Shown here in pieces: positions 52,247 to 59,834 of a DNA stretch of 64,000 bases; within the stretch, counting starts at the first letter, position 1; the number at the start of each line of letters is the position of its first letter. Origin of the DNA: Pedobacter metabolipauper (GTDB taxonomy: Bacteria; Bacteroidota; Bacteroidia; Sphingobacteriales; Sphingobacteriaceae); the NCBI RefSeq assembly GCF_004362715.1, contig NZ_SNYC01000007.1, forward strand, positions 62,001 through 126,000. The letters are read 5' to 3'. The position numbers and the translations under genes are program-made. The notes beneath the pieces were generated by a model. That model saw only the letters and a program-made list of their open reading frames with translations, was not told where the DNA came from and ran no database searches.

Positions 52247-54159
52247 TTTCCTTCCAGTTCCATGATTTCCGAAGCCAGATCTTCCCAGGTATTTTGGGCT
52301 GTATCCAGATCGTGTTTAGCGCTCAGGTATTTCTTATTCGCCTCTGCCAGTTTAGCTGCGTTTGAGTAAATGGTTTCATCTGCAATCTGCCCTTCAATGG
52401 TTTTTACATTTTCTTCAAAGGTTACAATTTCAGCTTCGATCTTTTTCAACTGATCGTTCAGCTTTTTCAATTGCTGCTGTGAATTGGGTGTAGCTGGCTT
52501 ATCTTCAATTACTTTTTTAACTTCTTTATCTGGTCTTACCGGAATGCTGGTTGGCTTTCCTGGAGGTCTTTTGCTGTTCCATTCTTCATATTCCGCGTAA
52601 GTACCCGGATACTGTTTAATGTCTTTATCTTCAATGAACCAGATCTTGTTGGCTACATTATCCAGGAAGTACCTATCGTGAGAAACGGCAATGAAAGTAC
52701 CTTCGTATTGCGTTAATGCCTGGATCAGGATGTTTACAGATTGTATGTCCAGGTGATTGGTAGGCTCATCCAGGATCAGGAAGTTGGAATCGGTAGTTAG
52801 GGATTTTGCCAGGGCAACCCTTGATTTCTCTCCTCCTGAAAGTACACGGATCTTTTTAAATACATCATCACCGGTAAACAGGAAACATCCTAAGATTCCG
52901 CGAAGTTCGGTATCTGTATGTTTAGGTGCAAATGCCTGCAGTTCTTCTAAAATGGTATTCTCCAGGTGAAGGGACTCCAGCTGGTGCTGTGCAAAAAAGG
53001 TAGTGGTTACGTTATGGCCAGTCTCACATGTGCCGTCAAAGCCTTCAGCGCCGGCGATCATGCGAAGCAGGGTAGACTTACCCTTACCATTGGCACCAAT
53101 CAATGCAATTTTATCACCTTTTTCAATGACGCCTTCTGCATTTTCAAGAATCTCTATATTGGGATAGCTTTTAGAGGCTCCTTCAATACGGATTACGTGT
53201 CTGCCGGAAGGTTTAGAGAACTTAAACTGGAAGTTTACCGTTGGGTTATCATCATCTACATCTTCTACACGTTCCATTTTATCAAGGGCTTTCATTCTGG
53301 ATTGCGCCATTTTAGCTTTAGAAGCTTTGGCCCTGAAACGTTCAATTAAACGCTCTTCCTGCTTAATCTTAGCCTGTTGATTTTTAAATTCGCCTTTCTG
53401 GATTTCACCTCTCAGTGATTTTTCTTCCAGGTAGAAGCTATAGTTACCGGAATATGGGGTTAGCTTCCCTTTCCTGGATTCTACAATTTTATTCACCACT
53501 TTATCCAGGAAATACCTATCGTGAGAAACAATGACAATGGCACCTTCAAAAGTACCAAGGTAGGTCTCTAGCCACTTGATGGACGGTAAATCCATGTGGT
53601 TGGTAGGCTCATCAAGTAGCAGGATATCTGGAGTTTGCAACAGGATCTTGGCAAGCATTACACGCATCCGCCATCCTCCTGAAAAGGTATTTAAGGGTCT
53701 GTGCTGATCATCTGTGCTGAAACCAAGACCAGCAAGGATCTCGTTTGCACGGTATTCAATGCTGTATCCATCCAGGGCTTCAAACTCCTGCTGCTTATCG
53801 CTAAGCTTATTTAAAACTTCTTCAGAATAGTCTGTTTCGATCTTTTTTAACAACTCTTCGATCTCATCATGCAGCTGGTTCTGGCGCTCAAATGCTTCCA
53901 TGGCCACATGCAGAATGCTGTGATGGGAGTCATAAGAAAGAAGATCCTGGTTCAGGTAACCGATTTTTAAGTCTTTAGACATAGAGATCGTTCCTGAAGA
54001 AGGGCCATATTCTCCAACAATTATTTTTAATAAGGTGGATTTGCCGGTTCCGTTGGCACCAATTAGTCCAACCCTGTCGCCTGGTTTAATGTGCCAGTTT
54101 GCCTCGTCATATAATGCCCTTGAGCCTATTAGGAATGTTAAGTCGTTTATCGAAATCAT
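52243..54159 (-). CDS. ABC-F family ATP-binding protein
   Basis: 638 residues from ATG 54159. Two ABC domains: Walker A GANGTGKST at 34-42 and GANGKGKST in the second. Signatures LSGGEKSR in domain 2 and TFSGGWRMR in domain 1; Walker B ILLLDEPTNHMDLPS and FLILDEPTNHLDIQS. No membrane part. Ends in a coiled-coil tail (SQQQLKKLNDQLKKIEAEI). ABC-F proteins act on ribosomes (translation or antibiotic resistance, e.g. Uup/EttA). Operonic with the plug-domain gene. Confidence 0.95.
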   Translation of the reverse strand: MISINDLTFLIGSRALYDEANWHIKPGDRVGLIGANGTGKSTLLKIIVGEYGPSSGTISMSKDLKIGYLNQDLLSYDSHHSILHVAMEAFERQNQLHDEIEELLKKIETDYSEEVLNKLSDKQQEFEALDGYSIEYRANEILAGLGFSTDDQHRPLNTFSGGWRMRVMLAKILLQTPDILLLDEPTNHMDLPSIKWLETYLGTFEGAIVIVSHDRYFLDKVVNKIVESRKGKLTPYSGNYSFYLEEKSLRGEIQKGEFKNQQAKIKQEERLIERFRAKASKAKMAQSRMKALDKMERVEDVDDDNPTVNFQFKFSKPSGRHVIRIEGASKSYPNIEILENAEGVIEKGDKIALIGANGKGKSTLLRMIAGAEGFDGTCETGHNVTTTFFAQHQLESLHLENTILEELQAFAPKHTDTELRGILGCFLFTGDDVFKKIRVLSGGEKSRVALAKSLTTDSNFLILDEPTNHLDIQSVNILIQALTQYEGTFIAVSHDRYFLDNVANKIWFIEDKDIKQYPGTYAEYEEWNSKRPPGKPTSIPVRPDKEVKKVIEDKPATPNSQQQLKKLNDQLKKIEAEIVTFEENVKTIEGQIADETIYSNAAKLAEANKKYLSAKHDLDTAQNTWEDLASEIMELEGK

Positions 54160-54166
54160 GTGGCTG

Positions 54167-54174
54167 CAAAAATA
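54167..54174 (-). promoter_or_regulatory. -7 box of the ABC-F gene, 7 nt from the start codon
   Basis: TATTTTTG on the minus strand; predicts a leader of a few nt. Confidence 0.5.
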
Positions 54175-54281
54175 CAAACAAAAGTGCATTTATGGCACAT
54201 TATTAGGCTCGTTCTTAAATTTTATATTAAAACCTGATCGTTGCGCTTTGTGATCCATAAAAACGTTCCTATCTTCGTTGC

Positions 54282-55310
54282 ATGTATAGCTTAATCAAGC
54301 CTCTCTTTTTTAAATTTGACCCTGAAAAAGTCCACCATTTCGTTGTAAAACGTCTGGACTGGTTTCATGATCATTTTCCATTGGGACAGACCATCCTGCG
54401 CAGCAGTTTTGATATTAATATCAAAGGACTGGAACGTGAGGTTTTTGGAATTAAGTTTAGAAACCCTGTTGGTCTTGCTGCGGGTTTTGATAAGAACGGC
54501 GAATACATTGAAGCATTGAGCGATCTTGGCTTTGGTTTTATTGAAGTAGGTACAGTAACGCCATTGCCGCAGCCGGGCAATGATAAGCCCCGGATGTTCA
54601 GGCTGGAAGAAGACGAAGCCATCATTAACCGCATGGGCTTTAACAATAAAGGTGTAGATACCCTTGCTGAACGTTTGCGCTTACTGAAAGCCAAAAATAC
54701 CGATATCGTAATTGGCGGAAACATTGGAAAGAACAAGAGTACGCCCAATGAAGATGCGGTTAACGATTACATCAAATGTTTTGATCGTCTTTTTGATGTG
54801 GTAGACTACTTTGTGGTCAATGTAAGTTCTCCAAATACTCCGGGTTTAAGAGAACTTCAGGAAAAGGAGCCGCTTATGAATTTATTGAACACTTTACAGC
54901 AACGGAACCTTAAGCATGACAGATCCCGGCCTATTCTTTTAAAGATCGCCCCGGATCTGACCAATGAGCAACTGGATGATATCGTGGAAATTGTTTTAGA
55001 AACAAAGATTGCCGGTGTGATTGCTACCAATACGACGATTGACAGAACTGGCTTGCATACACCTGATAAAATAGCAAATGAAGCTGGCGGATTAAGTGGC
55101 AAGCCTTTAACGCTCCGCGCTACCGAAGTGATCCGTTATTTGTCAGATAAATCGAATAAAGCCTTTCCGATCATCGGTGTAGGCGGGATTCATTCTCCAC
55201 AGGATGCGAAGGATAAACTGGAAGCTGGTGCGTCTTTGGTTCAGCTATATACCGGTTTCATTTACGAAGGTCCGGGTCTGGTAAAACGAATCTGTAAGGC
55301 ACTGGTTTAG
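54282..55310 (+). CDS. pyrD: Dihydroorotate dehydrogenase (quinone)
   Basis: 342 residues. Class 2 features: N-terminal helices (MYSLIKPLFFKFDPEKVHHFV), FGIKFRNPVGLAAGFDKNGEYIEAL, TVTPLPQPGNDKPRMFRL, VNVSSPNTPGLRELQ with the catalytic Ser in VNVSSPNT, and GVGGIHSPQDA. It oxidises dihydroorotate to orotate with quinone as acceptor, at the inner membrane. Monocistronic. Confidence 0.97.
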   Translation: MYSLIKPLFFKFDPEKVHHFVVKRLDWFHDHFPLGQTILRSSFDINIKGLEREVFGIKFRNPVGLAAGFDKNGEYIEALSDLGFGFIEVGTVTPLPQPGNDKPRMFRLEEDEAIINRMGFNNKGVDTLAERLRLLKAKNTDIVIGGNIGKNKSTPNEDAVNDYIKCFDRLFDVVDYFVVNVSSPNTPGLRELQEKEPLMNLLNTLQQRNLKHDRSRPILLKIAPDLTNEQLDDIVEIVLETKIAGVIATNTTIDRTGLHTPDKIANEAGGLSGKPLTLRATEVIRYLSDKSNKAFPIIGVGGIHSPQDAKDKLEAGASLVQLYTGFIYEGPGLVKRICKALV

Positions 55311-55778
55311 CCGGGTTTAAGAAGCCTTGCACAAAACCGGTTATAATCAGGTCAGAAAGCAGTTAGATCCGGGTTATATATGCAGGTCAATTTAAAGGTT
55401 AATTAAAGTGTTGATAAAACTGCAGGCCCTTCAACCCCCTGTTAATGCCTATTAGATGCCCAGTTATTACCTACTAAGATAGCCTGTTTATAACCGGAAT
55501 ATAACGTGGTTGTAACCGTTATCTACAGCGGGACTATCTTCCAGGCTTTAGTGGAAGTGTAATAGTCCGTGCTGTGTTTAACTATAACGAGATTACTTCG
55601 TGTTCTGTCTCCAATGAATTGGCGCAGGCATAGTGGTCTAAGACCATTAATAGACCGCTAAACCACCGGCAATAGATCGCTAATATTCCTTTAACTGACG
55701 GGTAATTCCTGCTATGGTGTAATGTGTTCTATCCTGATGTAGCTATATCCTGGCTGATCACTTCCAAAATTAAGTGCA
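55311..55778. other. ~470-bp unassigned region after pyrD
   Basis: No ORF of length, no clear promoter. The sequence has many short words like TTAT, CTATTA and TAACC interspersed with GC-rich bits, and a local palindrome TGGTCT/AGACCA. I see no function. Its composition differs from coding DNA around it. Confidence 0.5.
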
Positions 55779-55780
55779 TA

Positions 55781-55814
55781 AAAAAAGAGAATGCTGTTCA
55801 GCATCCTCTTTTTT
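55781..55814. terminator. Bidirectional terminator
   Basis: AAAAAAGAG (55781-55789) and ATGCT (55791-55795) pair with AGCAT (55800-55804) and CTCTTTTTT (55806-55814), one internal mismatch, 4-nt loop. Serves the small gene on the minus strand. Confidence 0.85.
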
Positions 55815-55833
55815 GTCTCGTTTGAAGAATTAA

Positions 55834-56007
55834 CTATCCTTTTGTAAGTTGATCTAAGACCGCGTTGTTTTTAGCCAACTGATCTTTAGTAGATTGTTGT
55901 GAACGGCTACCCAATTCGATGTTAGTAGCTAATTTCAAGTTTTTCACATCTAACTTTGCGAAAGTTTTATTTCTTCTGTCTTTTCTTTTTAGTCTGGTAA
56001 CTGCCAT
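55834..56007 (-). CDS. Small basic protein of 57 residues
   Basis: ATG at 56005-56007, stop at 55834-55836. The N-terminus is strongly basic (MAVTRLKRKDRRNKTFAK), the rest more neutral (NIELGSRSQQSTKDQLAKNN). It looks like a small nucleic-acid- or ribosome-associated protein conserved in Sphingobacteria; I do not know a name. 29 bp downstream of tRNA-Cys on the same strand and likely on the same transcript; terminator follows. Confidence 0.65.
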   Translation of the reverse strand: MAVTRLKRKDRRNKTFAKLDVKNLKLATNIELGSRSQQSTKDQLAKNNAVLDQLTKG

Positions 56008-56036
56008 GTCAATCTTTTTTTATTTAATATAAAATC

Positions 56037-56110
56037 TGGAGGTCGAGAGCGGATTCGAACCGCTGTACGAGGTTTTGCAGACCTCTGCCTAGCCACTCGG
56101 CCACTCGACC
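56037..56110 (-). tRNA. tRNA-Cys (anticodon GCA)
   Basis: 74 nt with encoded CCA (56037-56039). Acceptor GGTCGAG (56104-56110) pairs with CTCGACC (56041-56047); discriminator U; anticodon stem GAGGT/ACCTC with loop CTGCAAA (56074-56080), anticodon GCA. T arm AGCGG-TTCGAAT-CCGCT is complete. U73 is the expected discriminator for tRNA-Cys. Confidence 0.97.
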
Positions 56111-56128
56111 CTGATAAAATTCAGGCTG

Positions 56129-56158
56129 CAAAAATAGTAATTATATGTTAGTATGCAA
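56129..56158 (-). promoter_or_regulatory. Promoter of tRNA-Cys
   Basis: TATTTTTG (56129-56136) and TTG (56156-56158) on the minus strand, separated by exactly 19 nt. 18 nt upstream of the mature tRNA 5' end. The best match to the Bacteroidota consensus in this window. Confidence 0.75.
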
Positions 56159-56159
56159 T

Positions 56160-56909
56160 TTATTTCGTTAAATTTCTGCTTATATCTGAACAAAATATGG
56201 CTGCAGAAACCGCAACATTAAGTGATTCAGCTTCTCCAACGCGTGGAATTGTTACCGGATTATCAATAAGTTCCAGTATTTCAGCACTGATTCCCTGACC
56301 TTCATTGCCCAATATCACCAATCCTTCGGTGCCCCAATCCGTCTCGTAAATGTTCTTACCGTTTAGAACGGCACCGAAAACAGGCAGTTTAAATTCTTTT
56401 AAAACTGAAGGAAGGTCGAGGTAATGGATCTTAACCCTGCTCAGCGAACCCATTGTTGCCTGTACGGTTTTTGGATTGTATACCTCTACAGTTGTATTGG
56501 AGCAGATTACCTGCTTAAAGCCAAACCAGTCTGCCGTACGGATAATGGTACCCAGGTTTCCCGGATCCTGAACGCCATCCAATATCAGTGTAAATGAATT
56601 TTTTAGGTCTTTGATGCTTAAAACAGGGTTTTCAGGAATGTGTACCAATGCTAAAATTCCTTGTGGAGTCTGTAAAGTACTAATCTTATCCAGTTCAGCG
56701 TTGTTTACTTCAAATAACTTTATATTTGCAGGCAAGTTGGGCAGCAGAGACTGATATTGAACCAGGTAATAAATACTGTGAACCTGGTAAGATGATTGAA
56801 TAAATTCTGCAATAGATTTTATACCTTCAATAATGAATATCCCATTTTCTTTGCGGTACTTTTTTTGATGTAACGATTTTATATAACTTATCTGAGACTT
56901 TGAAAGCAT
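56160..56909 (-). CDS. TrmH family RNA 2'-O-methyltransferase (SpoU)
   Basis: 249 residues from ATG 56909. SPOUT knot motifs: DPGNLGTIIRTADWFGFKQVICS, GLVILGNEGQGISAEIL and PRVGEAESLNVAVSAAIFCSDI. An N-terminal substrate-binding SpoU_sub_bind-like domain (RKENGIFIIEGIKSIAEF). Methylates a ribose in 23S rRNA or tRNA. Its start overlaps the start of the divergent Omp85-type gene by 10 bp. Confidence 0.9.
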   Translation of the reverse strand: MLSKSQISYIKSLHQKKYRKENGIFIIEGIKSIAEFIQSSYQVHSIYYLVQYQSLLPNLPANIKLFEVNNAELDKISTLQTPQGILALVHIPENPVLSIKDLKNSFTLILDGVQDPGNLGTIIRTADWFGFKQVICSNTTVEVYNPKTVQATMGSLSRVKIHYLDLPSVLKEFKLPVFGAVLNGKNIYETDWGTEGLVILGNEGQGISAEILELIDNPVTIPRVGEAESLNVAVSAAIFCSDISRNLTK

Positions 56910-59296
56910 ACTATAATTATAAAAGCAATTTCCTATTCCTTGCAATATTACTATTTATTATTGTTTTTGTTACAGCATGTTCATCAACCAAATACATTGC
57001 AGACTATCAATCCATCGTGAGGGATGTTCAGATTGACAGCATTGATAAGGCTTTTGAAGAAGAATCTTTAAACTATATCCAGAAAGATATCCGTCCAACT
57101 TCCGGCCTGGGTATCAATGTATTCATTTATAATATCTTCAATACCAAGAATGGCAGGTATAAAACATCTGACATCAAACCGCTTGGAACACCGCCTCCAA
57201 TATTGGATAGTGCACTGGTAGAAATATCGCGTGAGCAGATTGAGAAGTTCCTGATCAGTAAAGGATATTTTAAAGCGAAAGTGAAGTCGGCTATAGAAAT
57301 TAAGAACCAAAAGGCAAAAGTTTCTTTCAAGGCCGATCAGGGTCCTTCTTTTACCGTTAACAAAATTAAATATGATATTGCTGATCCTGCTGTGCAGGAG
57401 ATATACCTGAAGAATAAGGCTGTTTTTAGTCATTTTAAAGAAGGTATGAGGTATGATGATGATTCATTAGCTTATGAACGCGATCAGATCTATACCCTGA
57501 TGAAGCAGAATGGTTATTTTGATTTTGCCAGGCCCTATGTCAAATACTCTGTAGATTCGAACCTCAATGCCAGCAAGGCAAATGTGGTGCTGTTTATCGA
57601 TAATCCGGCAGACAAATCAAAGCATGATGTGTATACCATTGGTGAGGCGAACGTGATCATTGCCCCAAATGCAGATGGTTTTCCGGATTCCATTGCCATG
57701 AACCCCAGGGTTTTCCGGGGCTTAAGATATACCGATCTTTCTAAAAAGTTTAGGAGAAACCCGATTGTCCGTTATAATTTCTTACAGGATTCTACACGCT
57801 ATGACATCCGGAACGAGAACCTGACGTACGACCGGATGTACGAGCTGAATGTATTCAAGAACGTGAAGATCGATTACGATAAAGCTAAAGACAGTTCAAA
57901 TACGGTTCTTCCAATTATTCAGCTGATCCCTCAAAAGATCATGAGCAACCGGGTTGAAGGAGAGGTGCCTTTTAATGCGGGTACCATCGGCTTTACCTTA
58001 AGTAACACCTACACCAATAACAACTTGTTCAGAGGGGCTGAGCGGTTCGAATTTCAGGTTAAAGGTGGTCTGCAATCCAGAATTGGTCAGGGGAACAACC
58101 TGTTTAGTGATATCTACCAGCGCGATTTTTCAATAAGTACCAATTTGAGTGTACCCAGGCTGATGCTTCCGCTGATCAAAGCCAGCCCAAGCAGAAGAGG
58201 TGGTATGCCGCATACCATATTCTCGTCCAGCTATGTTTATGCGTTGCAGAAGGATGTTTTTAAACGCCAGGTACTACTTACATCAGTTACTTATGAGTTT
58301 GTAGAATCCAAGTCGAAGTACCATTCCTTAACCCCGTTGAATTTTGAATATCGGTTTGGTGGATTGCTGTTTGATCAGGGCGACCCCAATAATGCGACTA
58401 ACTTGCTGAATAACCTGTATAACCTGACGCTGCTTGACAGGAAAGACGTTACACTTGGAATTAAATATACCTATTCATTGAATGCCGATAAGCTGCTTAC
58501 CAATGGTGATTTCATCTATTTTAGGGGGAACATGGACATGGCAGGTAACCTGCTGCAGGGCGTTACCAGGCTTATAGGAAATAAGCACAATGTGGATGAA
58601 GGAGATTATGCGGAGATCTTAGGACTTCCTTTTAACCAATATATCCGTCCGGAGATTGATGTGCGCTGGTACAAAGGCCTTGGAGGTGATAAACAATTTG
58701 TAGCCCGGTTTAATGGTGGTGTGGGTTACGCGTATGGTAATTCCAACTCTATCCCGTTCGAGAAGTTGTTCTTTGCCGGTGGTTCAAGCGGGGTTAGGGC
58801 CTGGCAGGCGAGAACCCTTGGTCCGGGTAATTACGACAGGGCTGTTAGATTTCCGGAAGAGGCTGTCCGTAATGCCATCTATGGAATTGACCAGTTGGGA
58901 GAGATGCACATTGAAGCCAATTTGGAATACAGGTACAAGCTGCTCAACAAGTTTTTTGGGGCTAAGTTAAAGGGTGCTGTGTTTTTAGATGCCGGTAACG
59001 TTTGGAATGTATCTAAAGGGAACGATTTTGAAGAAACCTACTTTAAGCTTAATAAGCTGGGCAAACAAATTGCGCTGGGTACGGGTGTAGGTTTCAGATA
59101 CGACGTACAGTATTTTGTATTCCGGTTTGATGTGGGTCTAAAGCTGAAGGATCCGCAGTTTACAGGTTCCAATCAATGGGTGATCAACAAATTCCTTAAC
59201 GGCGGAAAAGAATTCAGAAGTGCTTATGATGCGCTGCATACTCCGGAAAGATACCGCTTTGTGCAGTACAACTTCGGAATAGGAATGCCATTCTAA
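56900..59296 (+). CDS. BamA/TamA-type (Omp85) outer membrane lipoprotein
   Basis: 798 residues, TTG start; no in-frame ATG lies before the leader. The leader ends VTACSS with Cys27, a lipobox. Periplasmic POTRA-like repeats follow (YIQKDIRPTSGLGINVFIYN; YFDFARPYVKYSVDSNLNASKANVVLFID), then a 16-stranded barrel with the Omp85 motifs FAGGSSGVRAWQARTLGPG (VRGF-like) and LKGAVFLDAGNVW. It should be in the outer membrane, inserting or exporting a substrate. Convergent with the 177-residue gene. Confidence 0.88.
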   Translation: MKAYYNYKSNFLFLAILLFIIVFVTACSSTKYIADYQSIVRDVQIDSIDKAFEEESLNYIQKDIRPTSGLGINVFIYNIFNTKNGRYKTSDIKPLGTPPPILDSALVEISREQIEKFLISKGYFKAKVKSAIEIKNQKAKVSFKADQGPSFTVNKIKYDIADPAVQEIYLKNKAVFSHFKEGMRYDDDSLAYERDQIYTLMKQNGYFDFARPYVKYSVDSNLNASKANVVLFIDNPADKSKHDVYTIGEANVIIAPNADGFPDSIAMNPRVFRGLRYTDLSKKFRRNPIVRYNFLQDSTRYDIRNENLTYDRMYELNVFKNVKIDYDKAKDSSNTVLPIIQLIPQKIMSNRVEGEVPFNAGTIGFTLSNTYTNNNLFRGAERFEFQVKGGLQSRIGQGNNLFSDIYQRDFSISTNLSVPRLMLPLIKASPSRRGGMPHTIFSSSYVYALQKDVFKRQVLLTSVTYEFVESKSKYHSLTPLNFEYRFGGLLFDQGDPNNATNLLNNLYNLTLLDRKDVTLGIKYTYSLNADKLLTNGDFIYFRGNMDMAGNLLQGVTRLIGNKHNVDEGDYAEILGLPFNQYIRPEIDVRWYKGLGGDKQFVARFNGGVGYAYGNSNSIPFEKLFFAGGSSGVRAWQARTLGPGNYDRAVRFPEEAVRNAIYGIDQLGEMHIEANLEYRYKLLNKFFGAKLKGAVFLDAGNVWNVSKGNDFEETYFKLNKLGKQIALGTGVGFRYDVQYFVFRFDVGLKLKDPQFTGSNQWVINKFLNGGKEFRSAYDALHTPERYRFVQYNFGIGMPF

Positions 59297-59300
59297 AACC

Positions 59301-59834
59301 TTAAAATATCTTTTTTAACCCGTCGAATATTGTTTCGAAAAATGTGCTTAGGTTTAGGCCGCTGCTGTGGTTAAAATAGATAAAGATCAGCAGGATGATC
59401 ACTGCCGCATAGATAAACTTTCTAAACGCGAAGGCCAGAAAAATAATGATGGCCGGGAATAAGATCAGCCAGAAACTATTGATCACATAAGGTGTTAATG
59501 TTCCATCTTTTTTATAAACATACAGCAGTTTGCTGTGTGTACCTTTATCATTCTGGTGTTTGATGTATACAAATGCGGAACGTTCCAGCTGGAGCGGTAA
59601 AACCGCAACACCATCATTAAATTTAATAGATTGGGTAAAGCCGCTGACGGTGAAGGTGTAGATCCCGTTAATTTTTTCAATGGGGTTATCTAATGAATCT
59701 GTAGCGATGATGGCCATTTTACTGTTTTTAAGCAGACTTTCCTTAACCATAAAGTTGTTGATGTCTGCATTTTGTGCAAAAACAGAACCTGTAGTTAGTA
59801 AAAGTAAAAGCAGTACATAAAATAGTTGTCTCAT
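59301..59834 (-). CDS. Protein with signal peptide and C-terminal membrane helices
   Basis: 177 residues. Signal peptide (VFAQ), a beta-sandwich-like domain (about 25-110), then two hydrophobic stretches in the C-terminal third (LILFPAIIIFLAFAFRKFIYAAVIILLIFIYF in outline, ~123-155). No family recognised. Start overlaps the patatin stop by 4 bp, so translationally coupled to the patatin gene; a partner for that protein is plausible. Confidence 0.7.
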   Translation of the reverse strand: MRQLFYVLLLLLLTTGSVFAQNADINNFMVKESLLKNSKMAIIATDSLDNPIEKINGIYTFTVSGFTQSIKFNDGVAVLPLQLERSAFVYIKHQNDKGTHSKLLYVYKKDGTLTPYVINSFWLILFPAIIIFLAFAFRKFIYAAVIILLIFIYFNHSSGLNLSTFFETIFDGLKKIF

